Shown one piece after another: positions 8,529-15,313 of a stretch of DNA of 64,000 nucleotides. Within the stretch, counting starts at the first letter, position 1, and each line of letters starts with the position of its first letter. Below the pieces are notes generated by a model. It ran no database searches, was not told the origin of the DNA, and was given only the letters and a program-made list of their open reading frames with translations. The position numbers were made by a program, and so were the translations under genes. This stretch comes from a virus. The DNA is taken from positions 1-64,000 of IMG/VR virus record IMGVR_UViG_3300010157_000059. One strand, written 5' to 3'.

Positions 8529-8926
8529 GCGTAAAATCTAATGGCGATAGCTCTAAGCCAGATATTTTTTCTGGATCGGTAGTTTTTCCTTCAACAGCTT
8601 CCTGGCCAACTGGAGGAAGTGCAAACTTTTACACCTATACGGGCGTTGGAGGCACTCTTTACAGAAGTTGTTCAGTAGTCTTTGTATCCACAGGAACTTA
8701 CGTTTTTAAAAATTACCCAATTATTACTGCAACGATTAGTAATGGTGATTCGGCAACTTTTAGGCTAATTCCAAGAATAGCTAATGTTGGTAAAGACGGA
8801 TTTGTACTCTATGTATATAACTCAGGAACTTCTGGGGTTGAACTAGCCAACCCACTAACTGTCAACTGGGTAGCTAGAGAAGCAACTATTGGTAAATCTG
8901 CCGAAGCTCCAAATCCAAACCAATGA
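8525..8926 (+). CDS. Hypothetical virion protein (133 aa)
   Basis: Not recognised. It has a beta-rich composition with many Ser/Thr/Gly, no Cys clusters apart from one Cys, no membrane segment, and an ending with Pro/Asn. It starts by ATGA overlap with the gene before and its stop overlaps the next start, so all three (8160, 8525, 8923) are expressed together. A structural role is inferred from position and composition. Confidence 0.65.
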   Translation: MSVKSNGDSSKPDIFSGSVVFPSTASWPTGGSANFYTYTGVGGTLYRSCSVVFVSTGTYVFKNYPIITATISNGDSATFRLIPRIANVGKDGFVLYVYNSGTSGVELANPLTVNWVAREATIGKSAEAPNPNQ

Positions 8927-9432
8927 AAGCTAGCAGCCCAGGCGGTAGATTTAGTATCCCTTTTGAGCGTCGTTCAATACTCTCAGGGATTACTCAAGAT
9001 CTACGCATACCCGTAGGCCAGACAGTAAATTGGTGGAGATGGGACGCTACCGCTACTGGAGTAGACGATGTATATGATGTTGGCTCTCTAGGGACTGGTC
9101 GTGTATGGAAAACCGGATTTAATGTTCCTGCTGTAAATGCTGTCGTCTTTCAGGGCGTTACCCTTCAGGATGAGCGTGGGTTCTACAACACTGATGTTCT
9201 TAGAATTACTCTTAATATGGAAGATGTAGAGCGCCTACTTCCCACTCTCCCTACATCCCCAGATGATTTCCTAAGAGATCGAATTGTCTACCGCAACGAG
9301 GTTTTTAGGCCTACACACTTCTTCCCACGTGGTTTAATTAAGGGTAAATACACGTTGTTTACGTTGGACGCTTCTCAGGTCAACCCAGAAGAAATGGTCA
9401 ACGACGATCAATTTACAGCATATTCAAACTAA
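8923..9432 (+). CDS. Head-tail connector-like protein (169 aa)
   Basis: The central pattern VNWWRWD, YDVGSLGTGRVWKTGFNVPAV, and the final LIKGKYTLFTLDASQVNPEEMVNDDQF resemble small neck or head-completion proteins that many actinophages encode between capsid and tail genes. I recall the pattern but cannot name a protein family. Start by ATGA overlap. The protein has no membrane segment and no Cys. Joining of capsid to tail is the likely job but is inference. Confidence 0.6.
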   Translation: MKASSPGGRFSIPFERRSILSGITQDLRIPVGQTVNWWRWDATATGVDDVYDVGSLGTGRVWKTGFNVPAVNAVVFQGVTLQDERGFYNTDVLRITLNMEDVERLLPTLPTSPDDFLRDRIVYRNEVFRPTHFFPRGLIKGKYTLFTLDASQVNPEEMVNDDQFTAYSN

Positions 9433-9450
9433 AGGAAAAGGTAATAAATA

Positions 9451-9759
9451 ATGGCTCTTGACCATATCCCAGTACAGCCCGCTTCTGGTAAAAGTGTACT
9501 ATTCACTGTTCCAAAGGGTACTCCACAGTGCCAAGTTACCATCCAAAATAGAAGTGCAACCATTGATATTGCTATTGGTGACGACACTATTGGTGCAGTG
9601 ACTGGCGCTAACGCTGGTATTAAGATAGCGGCTGGTGGACAACTTCAGTTATTCTTAAACAGTGAAGATATTGTGTATGCTTACTCAGGTTCTGCATTTA
9701 CTACAGAATATGTAGTTGTTTTGTTTTCATACGTACCCACGTGGGATGGGCGTAAATAA
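9451..9759 (+). CDS. Small beta-rich structural protein (102 aa)
   Basis: A compact protein with strands SVLFTVPKG, CQVTIQNRSATIDIAIGDD, GIKIAAGGQLQLFLNSEDIVYAYSGS. The arrangement resembles small phage decoration or fibre-base proteins that present a charged 'NSEDiVYay' loop. The start has AAAGGAAAAGG upstream. No catalytic residues are apparent. Virion decoration is inferred. Confidence 0.6.
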   Translation: MALDHIPVQPASGKSVLFTVPKGTPQCQVTIQNRSATIDIAIGDDTIGAVTGANAGIKIAAGGQLQLFLNSEDIVYAYSGSAFTTEYVVVLFSYVPTWDGRK

Positions 9760-9764
9760 CAGGT

Positions 9765-9959
9765 ATGAAGCCTAAAAGTTCTCAGATTCGCATAGACGGT
9801 CAGACCCATAGAGTATATAAAAAAGGTTCTGACATATATGTGGATCATGTTGAAAAGCATGGTGGAGACTGGGATGTAATAAACTTGACTGATAAGTCAG
9901 GAGCAAAAACGATTTTACAGGGTGTAAAAGCGGTAAAAGATTGGCACGAGGAGCATTAA
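9765..9959 (+). CDS. Small hypothetical protein (64 aa)
   Basis: Not recognised. It is a basic, beta-rich mini-protein (IRIDGQTHRVYKKGSDIYVDHVEKHGGDWDVINLT) with the look of an SH3-like barrel. It begins five bases after the previous stop, and the next start overlaps its stop, so it is part of the same transcript. Function unknown. Confidence 0.6.
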   Translation: MKPKSSQIRIDGQTHRVYKKGSDIYVDHVEKHGGDWDVINLTDKSGAKTILQGVKAVKDWHEEH

Positions 9960-10076
9960 ATGTGTGCAACATGTGGCTGTGGAGCCCCAAAAAACAAGCA
10001 CGGCGAAAAGACCCTAGCGGCTGCTAACAAGAAGTTCGCTAAGAAAACTACTACAAAGAAAGCTGGTAAGAAGTAA
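9960..10076 (+). CDS. Cys-knuckle, Lys-rich micro-protein (38 aa)
   Basis: The ATG overlaps the previous stop region (TAAATG) with a GGAGCATTAA ribosome-binding site. The N-terminus MCATCGCG has three Cys (2, 5, 7) in CxxCxC spacing. The rest is rich in Lys/Ala (KKFAKKTTTKKAGKK). I recall short 'MCATCGCG'-type peptides in other phages. The Cys motif suggests a metal site and the basic tail suggests nucleic-acid contact, both inferred. The stop overlaps the start of a second protein of the same design. Confidence 0.65.
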   Translation: MCATCGCGAPKNKHGEKTLAAANKKFAKKTTTKKAGKK

Positions 10077-10216
10077 TGTGTAAAAAGTGTAAAAAAGCTA
10101 AGTGCGTATGCAAGAACAGCAAGTGCACAAATTGTGGAAAAGCCAGTTGCTCTTGCAGCAAGAAGGCTCCAGCTAAGAAGGCAGTAGCCAAGAAGGCTCC
10201 AGCTAAAAAGAAATAA
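10076..10216 (+). CDS. Cys-rich protein with histone-H1-like Lys/Ala tail (46 aa)
   Basis: TAATG overlap with the previous micro-gene. Residues 2-27 hold eight Cys (2, 5, 10, 12, 17, 20, 25, 27) in CxxC, CxC, CxxC and CxC pairs, sufficient for two zinc sites. Residues 29-46 are a KKAPAKKAVAKKAPAKKK tail, encoded by an imperfect 30-bp DNA repeat, and resemble histone-H1-type DNA-binding tails. A DNA- or RNA-binding role is inferred. Its position between structural genes leaves open packaging into the head. Confidence 0.65.
   Translation: MCKKCKKAKCVCKNSKCTNCGKASCSCSKKAPAKKAVAKKAPAKKK
10160..10206 (+). repeat. Direct repeat encoding AKKAPAKK units
   Basis: A 17-bp unit (AAGAAGGCTCCAGCTAA) occurs at 10160 and again at 10190, with a period of 30 bp. 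It builds the Lys/Ala tail of the 46-aa protein. Confidence 0.8.
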
Positions 10217-10220
10217 GTTA

Positions 10221-10295
10221 AGCAGGATTATTTAATAGTTTGGCAGTACATTCATAGTGACGCCGGATTTATCCGGAACCTGCTGAAGTACTGCC
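10221..10295 (+). other. Structured non-coding leader between 10216 and 10317
   Basis: The 100-base gap holds an 8-bp perfect inverted repeat (10242-10249 with 10288-10295) enclosing a small hairpin (10263-10267 with 10272-10276). A 6-bp match (10221-10226 with 10279-10284) crosses it, so a pseudoknot or two exclusive folds are possible. There is no T-tract, so it is not a plain terminator. A role in controlling the next gene or in RNA processing is inference. Confidence 0.4.
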
Positions 10296-10316
10296 CCTCA
10301 AGAAGAGGATTTTGCG

Positions 10317-10472
10317 ATGTTAAATCTAGCCGAGCGCTTAGCTCGTATGGAAAGTGATGCCGACCGCCGAGAGTTTCTCGTTGGTTTGCGAGGCACTGAC
10401 CGAGTAAATCTTTTGTCTTTAGCAGCAGGTTGGGTTGGTACGTCCTTGCTGTTAAAGGCGATAAAAAAGTGA
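10317..10472 (+). CDS. Small hypothetical protein (51 aa)
   Basis: The ATG has AGAAGAGGA eight bases upstream and the TGA overlaps the GTG start of the next gene (GTGA). Residues 1-30 are charged and helical (LAERLARMESDADRREFL). Residues about 31-50 are hydrophobic (VNLLSLAAGWVGTSLLLKA) and may form a weak membrane or hydrophobic helix. Not recognised; the coupling argues that it is a real gene made together with the next protein. Confidence 0.55.
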   Translation: MLNLAERLARMESDADRREFLVGLRGTDRVNLLSLAAGWVGTSLLLKAIKK

Positions 10473-10798
10473 CTGACATTCCAAAATTAGCAGCTAATTT
10501 TAAAGCTACAGGTGACTGGTCAGAAAGAAAATTGACCGCTAGACTTCGACGCCATGCCTATGAAAGTGGCTGGCCAGTAGAACTAGGGCACGCTTTAGAG
10601 GTAAAGCATAATGACAGTGGCGATTTTAACATTCAGTACCCTGAACACTTAGAAGGTCAGATTCTTGGCATTGAGTACGGAAACCAAGAGGTAGTTCAAA
10701 ATCCTGCCATGCTAAGAGTAAGTAATCGCTCTGACGATATATTTGATGAGCACTTATCTCGTATCTCCACCGCACTGAGTGAGGTGAAGTATATCTAA
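10469..10798 (+). CDS. Probable head-tail joining/neck protein (109 aa)
   Basis: I set the start at GTG 10469, which overlaps the upstream TGA; the frame is open further upstream (GTG-type start at 10430) but that region is used by the other gene. The protein has a basic first part (LAANFKATGDWSERKLTARLRRHAYESGWP) and then HALEVKHNDSGDFNIQYPEHLEGQILGIEYGNQ. The latter has the flavour of HK97-gp10-like tail-completion proteins ('yp......leyG......p'). Position before the sheath and next to a terminator-like protein supports a neck role. Inferred. Confidence 0.55.
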   Translation: MTDIPKLAANFKATGDWSERKLTARLRRHAYESGWPVELGHALEVKHNDSGDFNIQYPEHLEGQILGIEYGNQEVVQNPAMLRVSNRSDDIFDEHLSRISTALSEVKYI

Positions 10799-11391
10799 TG
10801 CCATTTTTACTTAGTGAAGATAAAGCTTTAAAAACACTTTTAAAAAGCAGAGTTGCAGTAACAGACTCTAAGAATAACCTACGTACTGTAGGTGTATGGT
10901 TTGGTCAACCAGATGTTGAAATCCGCGACCAGTCTTACCCATACATGACTATTGAGTTATCTGACATTTCTCACGCTAAAGATCGTCAGCACAGCGGAGT
11001 TACAGAACTTAACTACATCCCTGAAGCAAAAGACCTTAATGGAAATATACTTACAGCGTCTGCTAAAAGATGGACTGAGAGCCCTACTCCAGTAAATCTT
11101 GACTACCAAATTGTTTCTTACTGCCGTCAGCCATTGCATGATCGCCAGATCTTGTCAACAGTGCTAACGGACCTATTGCCGTTTAGATTCGGCATGCTAG
11201 AGATTCCAGAAGACAATACTGCCCGCAGAATTGAACTTCTTGGATACGCCAAAAGAGATACGACTGAGCAAGGGAAAAGGCTGTTTGTTAATGTCTTTTC
11301 CATTAGAGTTAATGCTGAGCTCTTTAGTACTGGAATTGTTCAGGAACTAAACTCTATTGGCAATATTAAATATTCGAGTGAAAATTTATAG
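10798..11391 (+). CDS. Probable tail-terminator/completion protein (197 aa)
   Basis: TAATG overlap with the preceding gene. The pattern of an N-terminal 'LKSRVAVTDSKNNLRTVGVWFGQPDVEIRD' strand-rich segment, PYMTIELSDI, and later LDYQIVSYCRQPLHDRQILSTVLTDLLP is like small tail-completion proteins found just before sheath genes in myoviruses. No motif proves it. It would cap the tail tube and join it to the neck. About 73 bases separate it from the sheath gene; that gap contains no ORF I can support. Confidence 0.55.
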   Translation: MPFLLSEDKALKTLLKSRVAVTDSKNNLRTVGVWFGQPDVEIRDQSYPYMTIELSDISHAKDRQHSGVTELNYIPEAKDLNGNILTASAKRWTESPTPVNLDYQIVSYCRQPLHDRQILSTVLTDLLPFRFGMLEIPEDNTARRIELLGYAKRDTTEQGKRLFVNVFSIRVNAELFSTGIVQELNSIGNIKYSSENL

Positions 11392-11464
11392 CAGCAGCAA
11401 TGTTGTACCGCGCATAATTCCTAAACCTAAGATTAAAACACAACTATTAACTTAAGGAGTTAAA

Positions 11465-13603
11465 ATGGCTTCATTAGGCCGTCCTGGTGTATACATCCAG
11501 GAAACAACTGTGCAGCAGACGACCCCGTTAACGGCTCGTACTGATGCAATTGCTGCTTTCGTAGGCAGTACTGCAAGAGGACCACTTACCCCAGGTATTG
11601 TTTCTTCTTGGTCAGACTTTGTAAAAGCATACGGTGGCTTGGATTACAACTACCCAACAACTGTTGCTGCTTACATGTTCTTTTCAAATGGTGGTCGTGA
11701 CGCATACGTACGTCGTGTAGTTGCCACTGACTCAGCTGTCGCTTCAAGAACCCTAAAGCAGGCAGACGGTAGCACGGATGCCGTAACAGTAAAGGCAACT
11801 AACGCAGGTGCTTGGGGAAACGCTCTAAGTGTTCAGGTTACTTCTTCTGATGTTACTTCAAAGAAGTTTAGCCTTGCAGTGTTTGGTGCTCCACTATCCA
11901 TTTCTGGAGGTAGCGGAACGTCTAACCTTCTAGAGCAGTTTAATGATTTGAGTTTGGATTCAACAAACCCTCGTTATGCGCTTGCAATTGTTAACACATT
12001 CTCAAACTACATCTCACTTACTGCAGTTTCAGGTAATACAACGTTTATTCCTCCGGCATACTCAGCTGTAGTAGCTCAGTTATCAAGTGGATCTGATGGT
12101 TCAGCTGTTGCTGGCACAGACATTACGTTAGCCCTTTCAGACTTTGACGTAGTTAATGCCCCTATGCTGTTCAATGCCCCAGATATTGCTACTCTTGCTA
12201 GCGCATCAGCAACAAAGTCAGCAGCTATTACTGCTCAGGCTGCATTGCTACGTTACGCTGAAGCTCGTGGAGATGGATTTGTTATTGTAGACACTCCTTC
12301 AGGCCTAAGCGCATTTGACGCTCAGACTTACGCAAGCGATGTATACAATGCTGCAACTGCTGCTTCTTCTACAGTTTCTTCATTCACAGTATCTGCTGCC
12401 GCTCCAAGCACTCCATCTGCTGGTTCGGTTACCTACACAACTGGTACTACCCCGCATAACTTCATTGCTGGTCAGACAGTAACTCTTGCTGGTATGACTA
12501 ACTCTGCAAACATTACAGGTACTGCTGCATCAGTAGTTCGCCCAGGCTACCAGGGAGCTACTCAGGTTGCAGGCTTTGTAACTATTACAACTGGCGCTGC
12601 CCATGGCTTCAAGAATAACGATACGGTAGTAGTTTCAGGTATTACAAATACTGCAGATGGAAACTCAACAGGAACCTCCGCATACAACGGTACTTACACA
12701 ATCACTGTTGTTGATACTACTAACTTCTACTTTGCTAACGCAAACACTGGAACAGTTACAACTTTGACATCTGCAAAGGCAATTAGCCAAGGTTACTCAG
12801 GTAAGTTCACAATTACTTCGGTGCCTACAACTGTAACCTTTGTAACAAGTAACACTGAGAGTGGAACCGCTATCCTTTCAAGTGCTAGCGCTTCCGTAAC
12901 CAATACTTGGACTACAAGTACTGCTAGTGGCGCTAACGCGGCTATCTACTACCCATGGATTGCAATTCCAGATACAAGCAAGTCAGTTCCTGGTGTTACC
13001 AAAAATGTTGCTCCTGGTGGCGCTATCCTAGGCGTTTACCAAGATACCGATGCTTCTCGTGGCGTATTTAAGTCCCCTGCAGGTTATTCAGCAAACATTA
13101 ACATTGCTGTGGATCTTGAATACGATACTACAGGCAAGCCACGTCGCTTGACTAATGATCAATTGGATACGCTAAACACTGCAGCCTATCCAGTTAACCC
13201 AATTCGTGTTGCCCCTGGTGCAGGTATTGTGGTTATGGGTGCCCGCACACTTAACAACGTATCTCCTAACCGCTACGTCAACATGCGTCGAAGCATGATT
13301 TACATCAAGAAGCAAATTGAACTTCGTTCCCAGTTTGCAGTATTTGAGAACAATGATGAATGGTTGTGGCGCCAATTGCGTTCAAGCCTCAGCAACTTCT
13401 TGAATATGTACTGGCAGCAAGGTGGCCTTCGTGGTGCAACTCCTGAGCAAGCTTTCTATGTCAAGTGTGACGGCGTGACAACTGGCGATGTTGACATTGC
13501 CAATGGTCAGGTTAACATTCAGGTTGGTGTGGCTCTTGAGTACCCTGCCGAGTTTGTTGTTATCAATATTGGTCAGCTAACCGGTAGCGCGACCGCGTTC
13601 TAA
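11465..13603 (+). CDS. Contractile tail sheath protein (712 aa)
   Basis: The N-terminus (GRPGVYIQETTVQQTTPL, then AAFVGSTARGPLTPGIVSSW) and the C-terminal third (RYVNMRRSMIYIKKQIEL, NNDEWLWRQLRSSLSNFL, YPAEFVVINIGQL) are classic for phage sheath proteins. A beta-rich insertion (about residues 320-480) carries two copies of a module (VTYTTGTTPHNF...; GFVTITTGAAHGF...NFYFAN) that also occurs in the 474-aa protein at 1331. The insertion lies between sheath domains and probably sits on the outer tail surface. The start has TTAAGGAGTTAAA upstream. It is followed after 16 bases by the tube gene. Confidence 0.93.
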   Translation: MASLGRPGVYIQETTVQQTTPLTARTDAIAAFVGSTARGPLTPGIVSSWSDFVKAYGGLDYNYPTTVAAYMFFSNGGRDAYVRRVVATDSAVASRTLKQADGSTDAVTVKATNAGAWGNALSVQVTSSDVTSKKFSLAVFGAPLSISGGSGTSNLLEQFNDLSLDSTNPRYALAIVNTFSNYISLTAVSGNTTFIPPAYSAVVAQLSSGSDGSAVAGTDITLALSDFDVVNAPMLFNAPDIATLASASATKSAAITAQAALLRYAEARGDGFVIVDTPSGLSAFDAQTYASDVYNAATAASSTVSSFTVSAAAPSTPSAGSVTYTTGTTPHNFIAGQTVTLAGMTNSANITGTAASVVRPGYQGATQVAGFVTITTGAAHGFKNNDTVVVSGITNTADGNSTGTSAYNGTYTITVVDTTNFYFANANTGTVTTLTSAKAISQGYSGKFTITSVPTTVTFVTSNTESGTAILSSASASVTNTWTTSTASGANAAIYYPWIAIPDTSKSVPGVTKNVAPGGAILGVYQDTDASRGVFKSPAGYSANINIAVDLEYDTTGKPRRLTNDQLDTLNTAAYPVNPIRVAPGAGIVVMGARTLNNVSPNRYVNMRRSMIYIKKQIELRSQFAVFENNDEWLWRQLRSSLSNFLNMYWQQGGLRGATPEQAFYVKCDGVTTGDVDIANGQVNIQVGVALEYPAEFVVINIGQLTGSATAF

Positions 13604-13619
13604 TTAAGGAGAATATACA

Positions 13620-14282
13620 ATGTTAACATCCCCAGGTGGACCCGGAAGTGGCGGTAACGCTTCAGGCGCTTCCAGCGTAAACATTTTTCCTTTCAGTAGC
13701 GTAGCTACGGACCCAATCCGTAACTTTAGGTTCTTGGTAGAATTTCTACCTCATGACCAAACGTCGACTGCTAAGGTTAAATTTAAGAAGACTCTAGGCT
13801 TTACTAACGTGTCAGGTTTTGGCATGCAGGTAGACCCTATTGCCTATCGTGAAGGCGGATACAACACCGCTGTTCACCAGTTGCCAGGTCAGACCACTTT
13901 TGAGCCAATTAACTTTACAAGAGGTCAGACTCTAGGCAGCACCCAAAATAGCGACTGGATGCGTCAGTTGTTCTCGGTTATCTCAGGCCGCGCCCAAGCG
14001 GGTGCCGGACATGACTTCCGCTGTAACATTGATGTGTCGGTACTAAGTCATCCAAACCCTGCGGGTACCACTGCAGAAAATGGGGCAGCTGCTAAGAACC
14101 CATGGGAACTTCACGTTTCTATGCGTTTCCGTATCTACAATGCGTGGATTCAGAGACTGGTTTACGGCGATCTTCAGGCAGCAGGCAGCCTAATGGTTGA
14201 AGGCATGACAGTAGTACACGAAGGCTTTGACGTTAACTACGCTAACGATTACAAGACTTCAGCCGCAACATTCACGATCTAA
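13620..14282 (+). CDS. Tail tube protein, T4 gp19-like (220 aa)
   Basis: After a Gly/Ser-rich N-terminus comes the tube domain: DPIRNFRFLVEF, then TLGFTNVSGFGMQVDPIAYREGG, HQLPGQTTFEPINFTRG, and a C-terminal WELHVSMRFRIYNAWIQRLVYGDLQ...MVEGMTVVHEGFDV. This matches the gp19/tube family that stacks inside the sheath. Starts with TAAGGAGAATATACA as ribosome-binding site. Tube after sheath is the standard order. Confidence 0.92.
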   Translation: MLTSPGGPGSGGNASGASSVNIFPFSSVATDPIRNFRFLVEFLPHDQTSTAKVKFKKTLGFTNVSGFGMQVDPIAYREGGYNTAVHQLPGQTTFEPINFTRGQTLGSTQNSDWMRQLFSVISGRAQAGAGHDFRCNIDVSVLSHPNPAGTTAENGAAAKNPWELHVSMRFRIYNAWIQRLVYGDLQAAGSLMVEGMTVVHEGFDVNYANDYKTSAATFTI

Positions 14283-14307
14283 AACCTAAATTAAGAGGGA
14301 ACACAAT

Positions 14308-15156
14308 ATGTCAACTGAAACCGTAAGTGCACTCGATAACCCTGAACTAGCTGCACAGTTAGCTCAGGCCGCCATAGCAATGTCTAACTCCGTAGAGGAG
14401 GAGGAGACACAGGCTTCGCCTGTGGATGGTCCTGTAGAGATCACTCCTCCTCCTTCCGGAGATGTCAAGCTACTAGCGGGAATCTACAACTCCTTTAATG
14501 GGGAACTTGTAGATACCGCGGAAATCCGCGAACTGACTGGGGTAGATGAAGAAGCTATTGCAAAGATCAACGACTATGGTCGTAGTCTTATGGCAATTCT
14601 TGATCGTGCAACAGTCAAAATTGGAGAAGAAAAGGCAACCCCAGCAGTACTAGATCGTCTCCTAGCCGGAGATCGTGAATATTTAATTATTCAGATTCGA
14701 ATTGCTACTTTTGGAAATGAGCTTGCTCTAAAGGCCAAATGTGCAGATTGTAATGAAATTTACGATTTTACAATTGATTTGAATACTGATGTACCAATTA
14801 ATCGTTTTGAAGACCCAATCTCGGATAGATCAATTGTGGTTAATTGTAAGGTAGGCGAGGTACTTGTAGAGTTCCCTAATGGAGCTGTACAACGCAAGCT
14901 AATTAATCTTCAAGACCGTACTGCAGCCGAAATGGATACCGTACTTCTTAAAGAGTGCATCATTGAAATTAATGATCAGCCAGTAATTAGTGTGGATCAG
15001 GTTAAAAACTTGGGTATGCAAGATCGTCGTAAGATTTTAGCTGAACTCTCAGATAAAAACCCAGGACCAGATCTTTCCAAGTTGGTTAAAGATTGCCCTT
15101 CTTGTGGGCTGGAGGTACCACTTCCGCTTACCCTAGCGGATCTGTTTCTTCTTTAA
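14308..15156 (+). CDS. Zinc-binding tail assembly chaperone / baseplate-hub chaperone-like (282 aa, zero frame)
   Basis: Residues about 1-60 are acidic and disordered (EEEETQASPVDG, ITPPPSGD). A central helical domain follows. Two CxxC pairs (KCADCNEIYDF and DCPSCGLEVPLP) probably bind one zinc. This layout resembles T4 gp26/gp51-type hub assembly chaperones and tail chaperones placed between the tube and the tape-measure gene. The zero-frame reading ends CTT CTT TAA TAG. The +1 frame is open across this stop and continues for 52 codons, ending exactly at the tape-measure start, so a frameshifted longer form is likely (see next entries). Confidence 0.75.
   Translation: MSTETVSALDNPELAAQLAQAAIAMSNSVEEEETQASPVDGPVEITPPPSGDVKLLAGIYNSFNGELVDTAEIRELTGVDEEAIAKINDYGRSLMAILDRATVKIGEEKATPAVLDRLLAGDREYLIIQIRIATFGNELALKAKCADCNEIYDFTIDLNTDVPINRFEDPISDRSIVVNCKVGEVLVEFPNGAVQRKLINLQDRTAAEMDTVLLKECIIEINDQPVISVDQVKNLGMQDRRKILAELSDKNPGPDLSKLVKDCPSCGLEVPLPLTLADLFLL
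15151..15156 (+). other. Candidate +1 programmed frameshift site CTT-TAA
   Basis: The last sense codon CTT (15151-15153) is followed by TAA. A peptidyl-tRNA-Leu on CUU can re-pair one base forward on UUU, as in bacterial prfB (CUU UGA), while the stop codon pauses the ribosome. No strong Shine-Dalgarno-like stimulator is visible three bases upstream, so efficiency cannot be judged. Confidence 0.55.
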
Positions 15157-15313
15157 TAGAAAAGAACAATACGAGTACTTGTTATTTTCATATGAAATAA
15201 TAAGTAAGTATTTTCCCGGATGGGGCTTAATGGAAATTAAGTCTTTAAGCCGCCGGGAGAGGGAAATTTGGTTAAAGCTAGCTTTGCTTAGATTAGGACA
15301 TGGAGTTAAATAA
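15155..15313 (+). CDS. +1-frame extension of the tail chaperone (52 codons)
   Basis: Read in the +1 frame from 15155, the sequence is open for 52 codons and reaches TAA at 15311, which overlaps the tape-measure ATG (TAATG). It contains QYEYLLFSYEIISKYFPGW and SLSRREREIWLKLALLRL, an amphipathic helical design typical of the second domain of two-part tail chaperones. Joined to the zero frame it gives a product of about 334 residues. Alternative: a separate 27-aa peptide from ATG 15230 with weak GGGG upstream. The -1 frame closes at 15198, so only +1 fits. Confidence 0.55.
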   Translation, partial: NRKEQYEYLLFSYEIISKYFPGWGLMEIKSLSRREREIWLKLALLRLGHGVK

